Assembly: GCA_021299335.1 (NCBI GenBank)
Contig: JAJTGF010000021.1
Location: 1-36,911, forward strand
Reading direction: 5' to 3'
DNA: 36,911 nt
From: Cryomorphaceae bacterium
GTDB taxonomy: Bacteria > Bacteroidota > Bacteroidia > Flavobacteriales_D > Crocinitomicaceae
Shown here: positions 1 to 8,248 of the stretch, in pieces
Layout: each line of letters begins with the position of its first letter
How positions within the stretch are numbered: position 1 is the stretch's first letter
The notes under the pieces: generated by a model
Databases searched by the model: none
Seen by the model: the letters and a program-made list of their open reading frames with translations, nothing else
Told to the model about the DNA's origin: nothing
Program-made: the position numbers and the translations under genes

Positions 1-150
1 TTGAAAGCCAAGTGGCCTGATTTTTAAAATCAATTGTTGCATATCGTTGGATTTGGACTTCCCCCAATTAGAAAATGGAAAAAGAAGTGCTCCGCCGAGC
101 CCAAGGCCCAGTCGGGATAAAAAAGAGCGACGCTCTAGAGAAGCTGACAT
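1..150 (-). CDS. Exported protein with Tat-type signal, N-terminus only (cut by window edge)
   Basis: Reading the minus strand from the ATG at 150 gives 50 codons open to the edge. The product begins with a twin-arginine signal: RRSFLSRLGLGLGG followed by a hydrophobic stretch ending near residue 27, so export of a folded, possibly cofactor-bearing protein is likely. The mature start contains LILKIRPLGFQ, which resembles the beginning of some Bacteroidota pirin-like bicupins as I remember them; with only about 20 mature residues this is a guess. It lies 67 nt downstream of prfC on the same strand, and I see no terminator between them. Confidence 0.6.
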   Translation of the reverse strand, partial: MSASLERRSFLSRLGLGLGGALLFPFSNWGKSKSNDMQQLILKIRPLGFQ

Positions 151-217
151 AAGCACGAGTTTTTGTTAAAATTACTGATTAAAAGAAAAACAAACGCTTG
201 ACCTGCATCAATAAAAA

Positions 218-1810
218 CTAGACCTCTAATTTGAATGCAGAAGTTTGATGAAAAGTCAAATCAGGGTAATCTTGCTCGGCCATTTGTAATAAAAACGGTG
301 TTTCTGCTAAAAACACCAAGTTTTCGTCTTTGTCAAGGGCTAGGTAATTGCTTTTGGCACGCTGAAATGAAGCGAGCTGTTCTGGATTGGTGGAGGTAAT
401 CCAACATGCTTTGAAGTAATTACGGGGTACAAAACGACAATTAGCGCCGTATTCGTGGATCAGACGGTAGTTAATGACCTCAAACTGAAGCTGACCAACC
501 GTACCGACAATTTTGCGGTTACCCGGTTGCTGAATAAACAACTGTGCTACGCCTTCGTCGATGAGCTGGCGAATGCCTTTGTCTAGTTGTTTGGACTTTA
601 ATGGATCGAGGTTTTCCAATTCCTGGAAGATTTCAGGCGAGAAAGACGGGATGCCTTTGAACATCATCTTTTCACCCATGGTAAGGGTATCGCCAATTTT
701 GAAGGAACCCGTATCGTAAAGGCCAATGACATCGCCTGGGTAAGCGTCGTCGATGACGCTTTTGTCTTGGGCCATGAAAGACGTAGGATTTGGAAATTTC
801 ATGTCCTTGCCCAAGCGCACGTGGTGGTAAAACTTGTTGCGCTCAAAACGGCCAGAAACGATGCGCAAAAAGGCGATGCGGTCGCGGTGTTTGGGATCGA
901 GGTTGGCATGGATTTTAAAAACGAAACCAGAGAAGCGCTCATCTTCTGGCGCCACCAAGCGGGTATCGCTCTCGCGCCCTTGAGGCGATGGCGAGATTTC
1001 ACAGAAGGTATCGAGCAATTCTTTGACGCCAAAATTATTGACAGCCGAGCCAAAAAAAACGGGTGCGACATCGCCAGCCAAGTACGTATTTCGATCAAAG
1101 GCATCGTAGACACCCTCCACCATCTCAATCTCTTCACGGAGCTCTTTTGCCGGATTTTCACCGATGATTTGATCGAGCGCTGGATCGGAAAGGTTGGCAA
1201 TAGAAACAACGTCTTCAGCAATTTTTGTCTTGTTAGCCGAGAACAAATTCAGGCCTTTTTGGTAAATGTTGTAGACCCCTTGAAAGCGATCGCCCATGCC
1301 AATTGGCCATGTGAGTGGCCGCACTTTGATCGCTAACTTGGATTCGAGTTCGTCCAGCAAATCAAAGGCCTCTTTACCATCGCGGTCCATTTTGTTGATG
1401 AAGATGATCACGGGTGTTTTGCGCATGCGGCACACTTCCATGAGGCGCTCAGTCTGAGCCTCGACACCGTTAGCGCAGTCGATGACCAAAATGACGCTGT
1501 CTACGGCAGTGAGTGTTCGAAAGGTGTCTTCGGCAAAGTCTTTGTGACCTGGCGTGTCTAAAATGTTGATTTGCTTACCGTTATAAGCAAAAGCCATCAC
1601 GGAGGTTGCCACGGAGATCCCACGCTGTTTTTCAATTTCCATAAAGTCAGAAGTTGCTGACTTTTTGATCTTATTGTTTTTCACCGCACCAGCTGTTTGA
1701 ATGGCTCCGCCAAAAAGCAGGAGTTTTTCTGTAAGGGTGGTTTTACCGGCATCTGGGTGGGAAATGATGCCAAAAGTGCGGCGTTTCTCGGTGGCTTCTG
1801 TAAATCTCAT
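218..1810 (-). CDS. prfC: Peptide chain release factor 3 (RF3)
   Basis: RF3 is the translational GTPase that strips RF1/RF2 from the ribosome after peptide release. The 530-residue product has the G motifs in order: SHPDAGKTT (P-loop, about residues 17-25), RGIS (switch I), DTPGH (switch II) and NKMD. The elongation-factor-like domain 2 and the RF3 C-terminal domain follow, and the length matches the family. The start [22 protein letters not shown] is the usual RF3 N-terminus and lies just after the terminator that ends ndk, so prfC probably has its own start site or depends on read-through. Confidence 0.97.
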   Translation of the reverse strand: MRFTEATEKRRTFGIISHPDAGKTTLTEKLLLFGGAIQTAGAVKNNKIKKSATSDFMEIEKQRGISVATSVMAFAYNGKQINILDTPGHKDFAEDTFRTLTAVDSVILVIDCANGVEAQTERLMEVCRMRKTPVIIFINKMDRDGKEAFDLLDELESKLAIKVRPLTWPIGMGDRFQGVYNIYQKGLNLFSANKTKIAEDVVSIANLSDPALDQIIGENPAKELREEIEMVEGVYDAFDRNTYLAGDVAPVFFGSAVNNFGVKELLDTFCEISPSPQGRESDTRLVAPEDERFSGFVFKIHANLDPKHRDRIAFLRIVSGRFERNKFYHHVRLGKDMKFPNPTSFMAQDKSVIDDAYPGDVIGLYDTGSFKIGDTLTMGEKMMFKGIPSFSPEIFQELENLDPLKSKQLDKGIRQLIDEGVAQLFIQQPGNRKIVGTVGQLQFEVINYRLIHEYGANCRFVPRNYFKACWITSTNPEQLASFQRAKSNYLALDKDENLVFLAETPFLLQMAEQDYPDLTFHQTSAFKLEV

Positions 1811-1821
1811 GAGGCTTCACA

Positions 1822-1848
1822 TAAAAAAAGACCGCAGTGCGGTCTTTC
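1822..1848 (-). terminator. Rho-independent terminator of ndk
   Basis: A 9-bp perfect stem (AAAGACCGC / GCGGTCTTT, loop of 3) is followed on the minus strand by a run of T. It sits 23 nt past the ndk stop and only 12 nt before the prfC start, so it separates the two genes. Confidence 0.88.
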
Positions 1849-1870
1849 GATTTCAAATTGGAAGGAGAAA

Positions 1871-2290
1871 TTAGAAAATTTCGTTGGCAGCAAAATGGAA
1901 TGCACCTTCGATAGCTGCGTTTTCATCGGAGTCAGAACCGTGAACTGCATTGCGACCTTTGCTTTCTGCGTAAGCCTTGCGAATAGTACCTTCCGCCGCC
2001 TCTGCTGGGTCTGTAGCACCGATAAGTGCACGGAAATCAGCTACTGCGTTGTCTTTTTCTAAAATGGCGGCAACGATAGGGCCGCTGGTCATGTACTCAA
2101 CGAGTTCGCCGTAGAACGGACGCTCGGCGTGTACTGCATAAAATTCTTTGGCTTGCGCCTCAGAAAGTTGCGTGTACTTCATTGCTTTGATGCTGAAACC
2201 AGCACCGATGATCATGTCGATGATTTTACCCATGTGCCCGTTTTCGATTGCATCGGGCTTGAGCATTGTAAAAGTTCTGTTGGTAGCCAT
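1871..2290 (-). CDS. ndk: Nucleoside diphosphate kinase
   Basis: Ndk transfers the gamma-phosphate from ATP to other (d)NDPs through a phospho-histidine. The 139-residue product has the family's usual length. The active-site motif NAVHGSDS is intact with the phosphorylated histidine at residue 117, and the N-terminal [13 protein letters not shown] carries the nucleotide-site lysine. It is a single-gene unit: a Bacteroidota-type -7 element lies upstream and a strong terminator follows. Confidence 0.97.
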   Translation of the reverse strand: MATNRTFTMLKPDAIENGHMGKIIDMIIGAGFSIKAMKYTQLSEAQAKEFYAVHAERPFYGELVEYMTSGPIVAAILEKDNAVADFRALIGATDPAEAAEGTIRKAYAESKGRNAVHGSDSDENAAIEGAFHFAANEIF

Positions 2291-2311
2291 GTATTTTCTT
2301 TAATTTGGGTG

Positions 2312-2319
2312 CAAAGATA
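2312..2319 (-). promoter_or_regulatory. -7 element of the ndk promoter
   Basis: On the minus strand TATCTTTG matches the Bacteroidota consensus TAnnTTTG exactly and lies 21 nt before the ndk ATG. No TTG is found at the expected -33 distance. The downstream bases (CACCCAAAT) nearly repeat those after the rpsF promoter. Confidence 0.6.
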
Positions 2320-2349
2320 CCACTTTTTTAAAAATGGTAAAGCATCTGT

Positions 2350-4770
2350 CTAGTTGCGCTTTTTGGTAACAAACTCGATGATGATACCTAGCGTGGGCTG
2401 TACGATTCCAGAAGCATTTTCGATGAGCTTCGTTTGGTAATGAGTTGGGTCGTTCTCCACGGTAATGGGCTGATTATTCGCATCGGTTTCAACCAATAAA
2501 ATTGGCGCTAGAATTGCCTTGTATCCATAAAGATTTTGAATGTCAAAGTAGAAGTTCATGTTGAATTTATCGAGATAGAGCTTTTTATCTACGCGCACAT
2601 TCAACTGATGAAAACTGCTCTCGCGTTGCGTATTGAGCTGCGTGTAATCAAGCAGGCCAACCCCATTGACATCCCAATTGGTGGTTAAACTAGAAGTTGC
2701 GATGTCATATGGCGTGTAAGGTGCGCCGCCAGAAAACAACCAACGCATGCCGAACTCCCAACCGTTTTTGAAGCGTTTACCGCCTGTGAGTGATACGATG
2801 TGACGGCTGTCCCATGCGGTAGGCACATACACATTATTTTTGTTGAGGAATTCGGAGCGAACCCAAGTGTAAGCCAAAACGGCGTAAAATCCTTTGTATA
2901 ATTTTTGTTGATAGAGAAACTCTGCACCATAACTGCGTCCGCTAGAAGTAGAGGTAATGGCTTCATTGCCTACCACTCCAAAATCTGACCCAATGTTTGC
3001 CAAAGAAATGGAATCTTTTAAAGAGAAGGGGTAGTAATTGTATTTCTTATAAAAGCCTTCGAGTGTTACACGTGCATTCCATTTGAGGAGGTATTCGGTA
3101 CCCAAAACAAAATGATCTGCTTGTATGTAACGCACGCCATTTTGCCGATTAACGAGGTCTCCGGCAGTATTTCTAAAGCCGAGAATGGTGTAAGCTGGCA
3201 ACTGATGGTAGCGCGCAATATTGGTGTTGATTGCCCAATCTTCGGTCAGGCGATACGACGCCGAAAACATGGGCGAAAATTGCTTGAAGGGATTGCGCAT
3301 TTGAGCGCTATACGAGGTGCCATCTGCACGCATACCCACCGATAAGCGCAATCTTTCATTCAAAAAGGCGCGGCTAAGTTGCGAGAAGGCTGCGTATTTA
3401 TGCAAGTTGAGCGTGGATTCAAAGTCGATGACCACAGGCTGACCAAAAACCGTTATTTTTTGATAGGTATCCGAAAAATACTTTGCGAATTCATAACCTA
3501 AACCGACATTCCAGCGCCAGCCATTTTTGATGTAAGTGTGTTCAAAGCGCAATTTATTTTCTGCTTCAAAAGAAGTGTAATCTTGCAACAAATTCTGAGG
3601 TTCTTCGATGCGGTCTTTGTAGCGATAGGCTCGGTTGTTGAGCATATTGCGGCTGGCCACAACAGTTTGAATCGATGATTTTGAAGAATGCTGCCAAACC
3701 GCACCCATGGTGTAGTTCCATTGATTTTGCATTGGTACACCATTCAATATGTAATTGTTGTATTCCAATCGAGTGGTGTCAGTTAAACCATCATTTACAC
3801 TGGTGTTGATCCCAAATTGATCTAGGGCACCGAGGCCAATGATCGAGAGCTTGTTTTTAGGGTCGAGCTGAAAGTTAAATTTGAACTGGTAGTCGTTGTA
3901 AGTCGGTAAAATGGGCAATTTAAGCGCCGCAAATAGAAACTGAAGGTAAGAACGGCGCACCGAGAAAATGAAATCGCCTTTGTCGCCAATTGGGCCATCA
4001 AAAGTGAGGGCGGCATCTGAAGATCCCAATGCAAAATTGGTAATGAGGGCGTCTTTATTGCCGTCCTTCTGCTTGAAGGATAGTACGGACGAGAGCCCAT
4101 TGGCACGGTTGGCCGGAAAAGCCCCAGAGTAAAATTCTACTTCGCGGATAAAATTGACGTTCAATAAACCAACAGGGCCACCGCTGCTACCTTGCGTAGC
4201 AAAGTGATTGATATTCGGGACTTCAATGCCATCTAGGTAAAATTTATTCTCGCCGGGTGAACCACCGCGGATAATGATATCGTTGCGGAACGTGGCACGC
4301 GCTGCTACTCCTGGGAGCGACGCAATGACTTTACTGACGTCTCGGTTGGCTCCCGGTAAGCGCTCAATTTCAGTAGCGCTCAATGTTTTTAGCGAGTTTG
4401 GCGATTCTACTTTGCGCTGAAAGGGTGCGGCTGTTACTTTGACATCTTTGGATGTCTGTACTTTTTCCTCGAGTTCAATATTGAGTTCTGTGGGGCGGGC
4501 ATTGGTAATGAGCACCTCAGATTGAACTTTATCTTCGAAACCGGGCGCGGTAATCTTGACCGTGTAAATACCTGGTGTGAGGTTCTCAAAGCTAAATTTA
4601 CCATCGAGGTCAACTGCTTGGAGTAATTGCAGTTCAATGATATTCACTTTTGCAGGAGAAACAAGGGCTCCGTTGGAGGCGTTGGTGAGTTTCCCAGAAA
4701 GCGTGCCGCTTTGGGCAAAAAGAGATAAAGGAAGGATGAAAAATAAAAGTGCTTGGAGAATTTGTTTCAT
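2350..4770 (-). CDS. TonB-dependent outer-membrane receptor with carboxypeptidase-regulatory-like domain
   Basis: An 806-residue outer-membrane receptor powered by TonB. I chose the ATG at 4770 because it begins a clean signal peptide (MKQILQALLFFILPLSLFAQ); the in-frame upstream start adds an unlikely polar dozen residues. After the signal comes a CarboxypepD_reg-like beta-sandwich (about 22-105). The plug follows (about 115-240) with LSATEIERLPGANRDVSKVI, the RNDIIIRGGSPGENKFYLDG stretch and the IEVPN motif. A 22-strand barrel fills the rest and ends in an aromatic-rich strand. There is no SusD partner, so polysaccharide uptake is not indicated; the substrate is unknown. It follows DUF2147 on the same strand with a 55-nt gap. 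Confidence 0.92.
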   Translation of the reverse strand: MKQILQALLFFILPLSLFAQSGTLSGKLTNASNGALVSPAKVNIIELQLLQAVDLDGKFSFENLTPGIYTVKITAPGFEDKVQSEVLITNARPTELNIELEEKVQTSKDVKVTAAPFQRKVESPNSLKTLSATEIERLPGANRDVSKVIASLPGVAARATFRNDIIIRGGSPGENKFYLDGIEVPNINHFATQGSSGGPVGLLNVNFIREVEFYSGAFPANRANGLSSVLSFKQKDGNKDALITNFALGSSDAALTFDGPIGDKGDFIFSVRRSYLQFLFAALKLPILPTYNDYQFKFNFQLDPKNKLSIIGLGALDQFGINTSVNDGLTDTTRLEYNNYILNGVPMQNQWNYTMGAVWQHSSKSSIQTVVASRNMLNNRAYRYKDRIEEPQNLLQDYTSFEAENKLRFEHTYIKNGWRWNVGLGYEFAKYFSDTYQKITVFGQPVVIDFESTLNLHKYAAFSQLSRAFLNERLRLSVGMRADGTSYSAQMRNPFKQFSPMFSASYRLTEDWAINTNIARYHQLPAYTILGFRNTAGDLVNRQNGVRYIQADHFVLGTEYLLKWNARVTLEGFYKKYNYYPFSLKDSISLANIGSDFGVVGNEAITSTSSGRSYGAEFLYQQKLYKGFYAVLAYTWVRSEFLNKNNVYVPTAWDSRHIVSLTGGKRFKNGWEFGMRWLFSGGAPYTPYDIATSSLTTNWDVNGVGLLDYTQLNTQRESSFHQLNVRVDKKLYLDKFNMNFYFDIQNLYGYKAILAPILLVETDANNQPITVENDPTHYQTKLIENASGIVQPTLGIIIEFVTKKRN

Positions 4771-4825
4771 TTTTTGTTGAAGTTTGATATTACAAAACAA
4801 CAACAAAAGTTGAACAAAAAGGTTT

Positions 4826-5272
4826 TTAATCCGTCGGAATTTTATCGGTGCGGATCCATTCTTGGGTTCTGTAAAAAGGGCCTATATAACCGCGCACATT
4901 GAGTTTATCATGGTTGTTTTCGTTCAACCACATGGAACAAGTGTAGGTTTTACCATTATCTGGATCTAAGATGGTGCCTCCCTCCCATTCTGACCCGTTC
5001 CACTTGAGCTGTTTGGCAATTAGCATACCTAATATCGGTTGATTGTAAAGTTTACCCGAACACTCCGTGCATTTGGAATTTGGGCCGTCTTTTCCTCTTT
5101 TGTAGATGTAAACTACTTTTCCATAGAGCACTCCTTCTTTTTTGTAGAGCTCTACAATTGATTTTTTGTAACCAGTGGCGTCGTCAATGGTGATCCATAA
5201 GCCTGTACAAGACTGCGCATGAGCGAGCAAGCCAATTGAAAAAAACAAAGAAAAGACCAAAAACTTAAGCAT
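4826..5272 (-). CDS. DUF2147 family secreted protein
   Basis: A 148-residue protein with a signal peptide (MLKFLVFSLFFSIGLLAHAQ) followed by a DUF2147 domain. Recognisable pieces are GLWITIDDATG at the mature start, the VYIYKRG and CTECSGK segments, GGTILDPDNGKTYTCSMW and the final RTQEWIR. Family function is unknown; members are small periplasmic or secreted beta-barrel-like proteins. The ATG at 5272 overlaps the end of the amidotransferase gene by 8 nt. A longer in-frame start at 5314 would sit inside that gene and hide the signal peptide, so I reject it. Confidence 0.85.
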   Translation of the reverse strand: MLKFLVFSLFFSIGLLAHAQSCTGLWITIDDATGYKKSIVELYKKEGVLYGKVVYIYKRGKDGPNSKCTECSGKLYNQPILGMLIAKQLKWNGSEWEGGTILDPDNGKTYTCSMWLNENNHDKLNVRGYIGPFYRTQEWIRTDKIPTD

Positions 5273-5828
5273 GCTGCGCAATTTGTATAAAGTTGTGCAA
5301 AATTTGCTTACCAAATGGGGTCATGACCGATTCGGGATGAAATTGCACGCCATATAACCTTAGATCAGGTCTTTCAAAAGCCATCGGGACGCCCGTCAGA
5401 CTTTTGGCGGTAATCCAGCTTTCTGGGCAAGCTACCATCCAAGAATGATAGAGCCCCACATCGATTTGATCCGATAAATCGCGAAATAAACCATCGTGGT
5501 TCAAAATAGCGACGCTTTCTTGCACCCCATGTTTGACTTGTGTTTGATTCATTAAAGATCCGCCTAAATATTCGACCAACGCTTGCATCCCCAAACATAC
5601 GCCAAGTATAGGTTTTTGACCAACAAACGCGTTCAAGAAGTCATTCAGACCTTTTTTTTCTGATGGAAGCCCCGGGCCAGGTGATAAGACGATGGCAGCT
5701 GCTTCTCCAAGGATTTGTTGAGAAAGTTGGTCGTGACGGACAACCGTAAGTTCGAGGTCCATGGCCTCGAGGTAGTGAGCGAGGTTGTACGTAAAGGAGT
5801 CATAAAAATCGATCAAAAGGACCTTCAC
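5265..5828 (-). CDS. Glutamine amidotransferase, anthranilate/aminodeoxychorismate synthase component II
   Basis: A class I glutamine amidotransferase of 187 residues that supplies ammonia to a chorismate-using partner (PabB for folate or TrpE for tryptophan). The catalytic triad is visible: Cys78 in GVCLGMQALVEYLGG, and His164 and Glu166 in GVQFHPES. The oxyanion motif LSPGPGLPSEKKG is at about 48-60. No trpE, pabB or other trp gene is nearby, so the sequence does not decide between PabA and TrpG; a shared role is possible. The start is GTG at 5828. It is divergent from ridA and overlaps the downstream DUF2147 gene. Confidence 0.92.
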   Translation of the reverse strand: MKVLLIDFYDSFTYNLAHYLEAMDLELTVVRHDQLSQQILGEAAAIVLSPGPGLPSEKKGLNDFLNAFVGQKPILGVCLGMQALVEYLGGSLMNQTQVKHGVQESVAILNHDGLFRDLSDQIDVGLYHSWMVACPESWITAKSLTGVPMAFERPDLRLYGVQFHPESVMTPFGKQILHNFIQIAQHA

Positions 5829-5843
5829 GTAGCTTGTTTTTTG

Positions 5844-5859
5844 TTACTTTGCAAAAGTA
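5844..5859. promoter_or_regulatory. Abutting divergent -7 elements of ridA and the amidotransferase gene
   Basis: TACTTTTG on the minus strand (5852-5859) is an exact TAnnTTTG element 23 nt before the amidotransferase GTG. TTACTTTG on the plus strand (5844-5851) is a near match 27 nt before the ridA ATG. Together they form an inverted repeat, so the two polymerases would compete for the same DNA. I see no well-spaced -33 TTG for either. Confidence 0.5.
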
Positions 5860-5878
5860 GTAAAATCAAGCAATCGGC

Positions 5879-6265
5879 ATGTCAGCAGCTAAAAAACCCA
5901 TTCAAATTCCAAACGCACCCGCACCTGTTGGGCCTTACAGCCAAGCCATTTTGAAAAACGACACGCTCTACATCAGTGGTCAGATTCCGCTGAATCCGAG
6001 TACGGGTTTACTCGAAATGGATACCATTGAAGTTGCTACAGCCCGAGTATTGGACAACATCGGCGCTTTGCTACAAGAAGCAGGCTTCACTTACAACGAT
6101 GTAGTGATGGTCAGTATTTTCATGAAGGATTTACAAGAATTTCAGGCCATGAACCAAATTTACGCCCGCTATTTCCAAGGAATTGCTCCTGCTAGACAAA
6201 CCGTGCAGGTTTCCAGACTTCCGCTTGATGTCACGATAGAAATCTCTTGTATCGCCCAAAAATGA
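5879..6265 (+). CDS. ridA: RidA family reactive-intermediate (enamine/imine) deaminase
   Basis: RidA hydrolyses reactive 2-aminoacrylate and related imines made by PLP enzymes, protecting metabolism. The 128-residue product has the family fold signatures: GPYSQAI near residue 18, YISGQIPLNP at 31-40 and the C-terminal TVQVSRLPLDVTIEIS. Arg106 and Glu121, which correspond to the substrate-carboxylate arginine and catalytic glutamate of true RidA proteins, are present, so an active deaminase is expected. The stop overlaps the next gene's ATG (ATGA), so it is co-transcribed with the glycosyltransferase. Confidence 0.95.
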   Translation: MSAAKKPIQIPNAPAPVGPYSQAILKNDTLYISGQIPLNPSTGLLEMDTIEVATARVLDNIGALLQEAGFTYNDVVMVSIFMKDLQEFQAMNQIYARYFQGIAPARQTVQVSRLPLDVTIEISCIAQK

Positions 6266-8190
6266 GCAAACAACATCGCTTTGATTTAAGTGTGGTAATT
6301 GTCAACTACAATGTAGTGAACTTTCTAGAACAATGCCTCAACAGCGTGCTTGCCGCGAGCCAACACCTGAAAATCGAAGTATTTGTCGTAGACAACAACA
6401 GCGTTGACGGCTCTGTAGCATTGGTCCGAGAAAAATTCCCAACGGTTCGGCTCATCGCCAACACAGAAAACGTCGGTTTCTCCAAAGCCAATAACCAGGC
6501 TATTTTACAAAGCGACAGTCGCTACGTGCTGTTGCTGAATCCAGACACCGTTGTGGAGCAAGACACCTTCGATAAATGCATTGCCTACCTGGACGAAAAT
6601 CCGAATGTTGGAGGGCTCGGTGTGCGCATGCTCGACGGAAAAGGACGCTTTTTACCTGAATCAAAACGCGGACTGCCAACCCCTTCAGTTTCCTTTTACA
6701 AAATATTCGGCTTGTCAAAACTCTTTCCGAAGAGCAAAACATTTGGCACGTATCATCTCGGCTTCCTCGATGAACACCAAATTCACGAGATTGACGTCTT
6801 GAGCGGCGCATTCATGCTCATGCGCGCAAGCACACTCGACAAAGTAGGTTTGCTCGACGAAGCATTTTTCATGTACGGCGAAGACATTGATTTATCGTAT
6901 CGCATTCAGCAAGGAGGCTATACCAACGTCTATTTCCCCAAGACCAAAATCATTCATTACAAAGGTGAAAGCACCAAGAAAGGCTCTCTAAACTACGTTT
7001 TTGTCTTCTACAACGCCATGGTCATATTCGCCAAGAAACATTTTTCGGCGCGATATGCCCGGATCTTTTCATTGGCCATCCACTTCGCTATCTACTTAAG
7101 AGCAAGCGCTTCAATCCTCAAAAGATTACTAAACAACCTCTTGTGGCCGGCAATTGACACCACGATATCCGTATGTTTTTTATATCTACTGGCCCAACAA
7201 TGGAAACAAAACCAAATTCTCTTTCCTGCTTGGGCCTATGATGTGTTGATTCCATTTTATGTAGGCATCTGGATTTTTTGTTCGTGGCTTTTTGGCCTCT
7301 ACGACCGCGGAACGCGCATTCATCAAATCTGGAAAAGTACATTTTTTGGCACCATCACCATATTGGTCGCATATGCGTTATTTACCAAAGAATGGCAGTT
7401 CTCCCGACTCTTTATTTTACTTGGCGCCGTAGGCTTTTTGTTGGCTTTCTATCTGACCCGAGCACTCAAAGAACTCAGCACCAAAGGGCGCATCGATTTT
7501 GGCAAACTTCCTAAAAAACGCTTTGGCATTGTAGCCAATCATGAAGAGTTTGAGCGCATCTCCCATTTATTGCAAGCAACATACCCAGAAATTGAACAAA
7601 TCCATCAGATTGCCGTCAGTGAACTTCCTGTCAACGCGAGTGCACAACTCGAGGACATCATTCGCGTACACCAGCTCAATGAAATGATTTTTTCGGCCAA
7701 AGATGTAGGCGCTTCTCGCATCATCCATTACATGGCCGACACCGCTGGTCTAGCGCTCGAATACAAAATTGCCCAACCCGATACCAGCTACCTTATTGGC
7801 AGCTCTTCTATCGATCAAGCAGGTGCCTATTACAACATCCATTTTGATGCACTACAACTTCCTGCCAACAAACGCATCAAACGCTTATTTGATCTTGTTT
7901 TAGCAAGTATTTTAGTGCTTTTATCACCGCTCCTCTTTTGGATTTTTCGACGTCCGCAACAATTCATCCGAAATATTTTTCAGGTCCTGTTAGGGCACTG
8001 CTCTTTTGTAGGTGTGAAGCCCCAAAACGATGTCAATAGAAAAGGCAAACTTTGCATCCTTGAGCCGAATTTAAACAGCGATCAACCCACTGAATTACAA
8101 GCGTTTATTTACACTAAATCCTACAGACCAAGTCACGACCTCACATCGGTGTGGCGACAACTCAGGCAGCTAGACAACGAACCACACTAA
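6262..8190 (+). CDS. GT2 glycosyltransferase fused to a degenerate phosphoglycosyl-transferase-like membrane module
   Basis: A 642-residue, two-part enzyme probably acting on surface-polysaccharide or lipid-linked glycan. Residues 1-240 are a GT2 (rhamnosyltransferase-like) domain with VVIVNYN, FVVDNNSVDGS, the DxD-like LLLNPDTVV and the acceptor-side GEDIDLSYRI. About four hydrophobic segments follow (roughly 295-405). A Rossmann-like stretch (about 415-525) then leads to FDLVLASILVLLSPLLFW, the membrane hairpin of WcaJ/WbaP sugar transferases, and FQVLLGHCSFVGVKP, the equivalent of their NVLxGDMSLVGPRP. The catalytic core normally between these (FRQxRVG, KFRTM, the Asp-Glu pair) is absent, so sugar-1-phosphate transfer by this part is unlikely. 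ATG at 6262 overlaps the ridA stop. Confidence 0.88.
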   Translation: MSKQHRFDLSVVIVNYNVVNFLEQCLNSVLAASQHLKIEVFVVDNNSVDGSVALVREKFPTVRLIANTENVGFSKANNQAILQSDSRYVLLLNPDTVVEQDTFDKCIAYLDENPNVGGLGVRMLDGKGRFLPESKRGLPTPSVSFYKIFGLSKLFPKSKTFGTYHLGFLDEHQIHEIDVLSGAFMLMRASTLDKVGLLDEAFFMYGEDIDLSYRIQQGGYTNVYFPKTKIIHYKGESTKKGSLNYVFVFYNAMVIFAKKHFSARYARIFSLAIHFAIYLRASASILKRLLNNLLWPAIDTTISVCFLYLLAQQWKQNQILFPAWAYDVLIPFYVGIWIFCSWLFGLYDRGTRIHQIWKSTFFGTITILVAYALFTKEWQFSRLFILLGAVGFLLAFYLTRALKELSTKGRIDFGKLPKKRFGIVANHEEFERISHLLQATYPEIEQIHQIAVSELPVNASAQLEDIIRVHQLNEMIFSAKDVGASRIIHYMADTAGLALEYKIAQPDTSYLIGSSSIDQAGAYYNIHFDALQLPANKRIKRLFDLVLASILVLLSPLLFWIFRRPQQFIRNIFQVLLGHCSFVGVKPQNDVNRKGKLCILEPNLNSDQPTELQAFIYTKSYRPSHDLTSVWRQLRQLDNEPH

Positions 8191-8208
8191 TAATTGTCTG
8201 ATTTTGCT

Positions 8209-8216
8209 TAATTTTG
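8209..8216 (+). promoter_or_regulatory. -7 element upstream of the E2 gene
   Basis: TAATTTTG matches TAnnTTTG and is followed by the common GCAGG extension. It lies 32 nt before the E2 ATG in the 58-nt gap after the glycosyltransferase. No TTG is at the expected -33 distance, so the element is supported by the -7 match alone. Confidence 0.45.
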
Positions 8217-8248
8217 CAGGCAGATCAACGACATCAATTAACAGCAAC

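Noticed and set aside
767-1336. A 189-codon open frame on the plus strand inside prfC
   Set aside because: It is antisense to strongly conserved RF3 sequence and its product has no recognisable domain or signal; the frame is open because of the codon bias of prfC.
7300-8190. A separate, intact undecaprenyl-phosphate sugar transferase gene
   Set aside because: It is in the same frame as the GT2 domain with no stop or start between, and its catalytic segment is missing.
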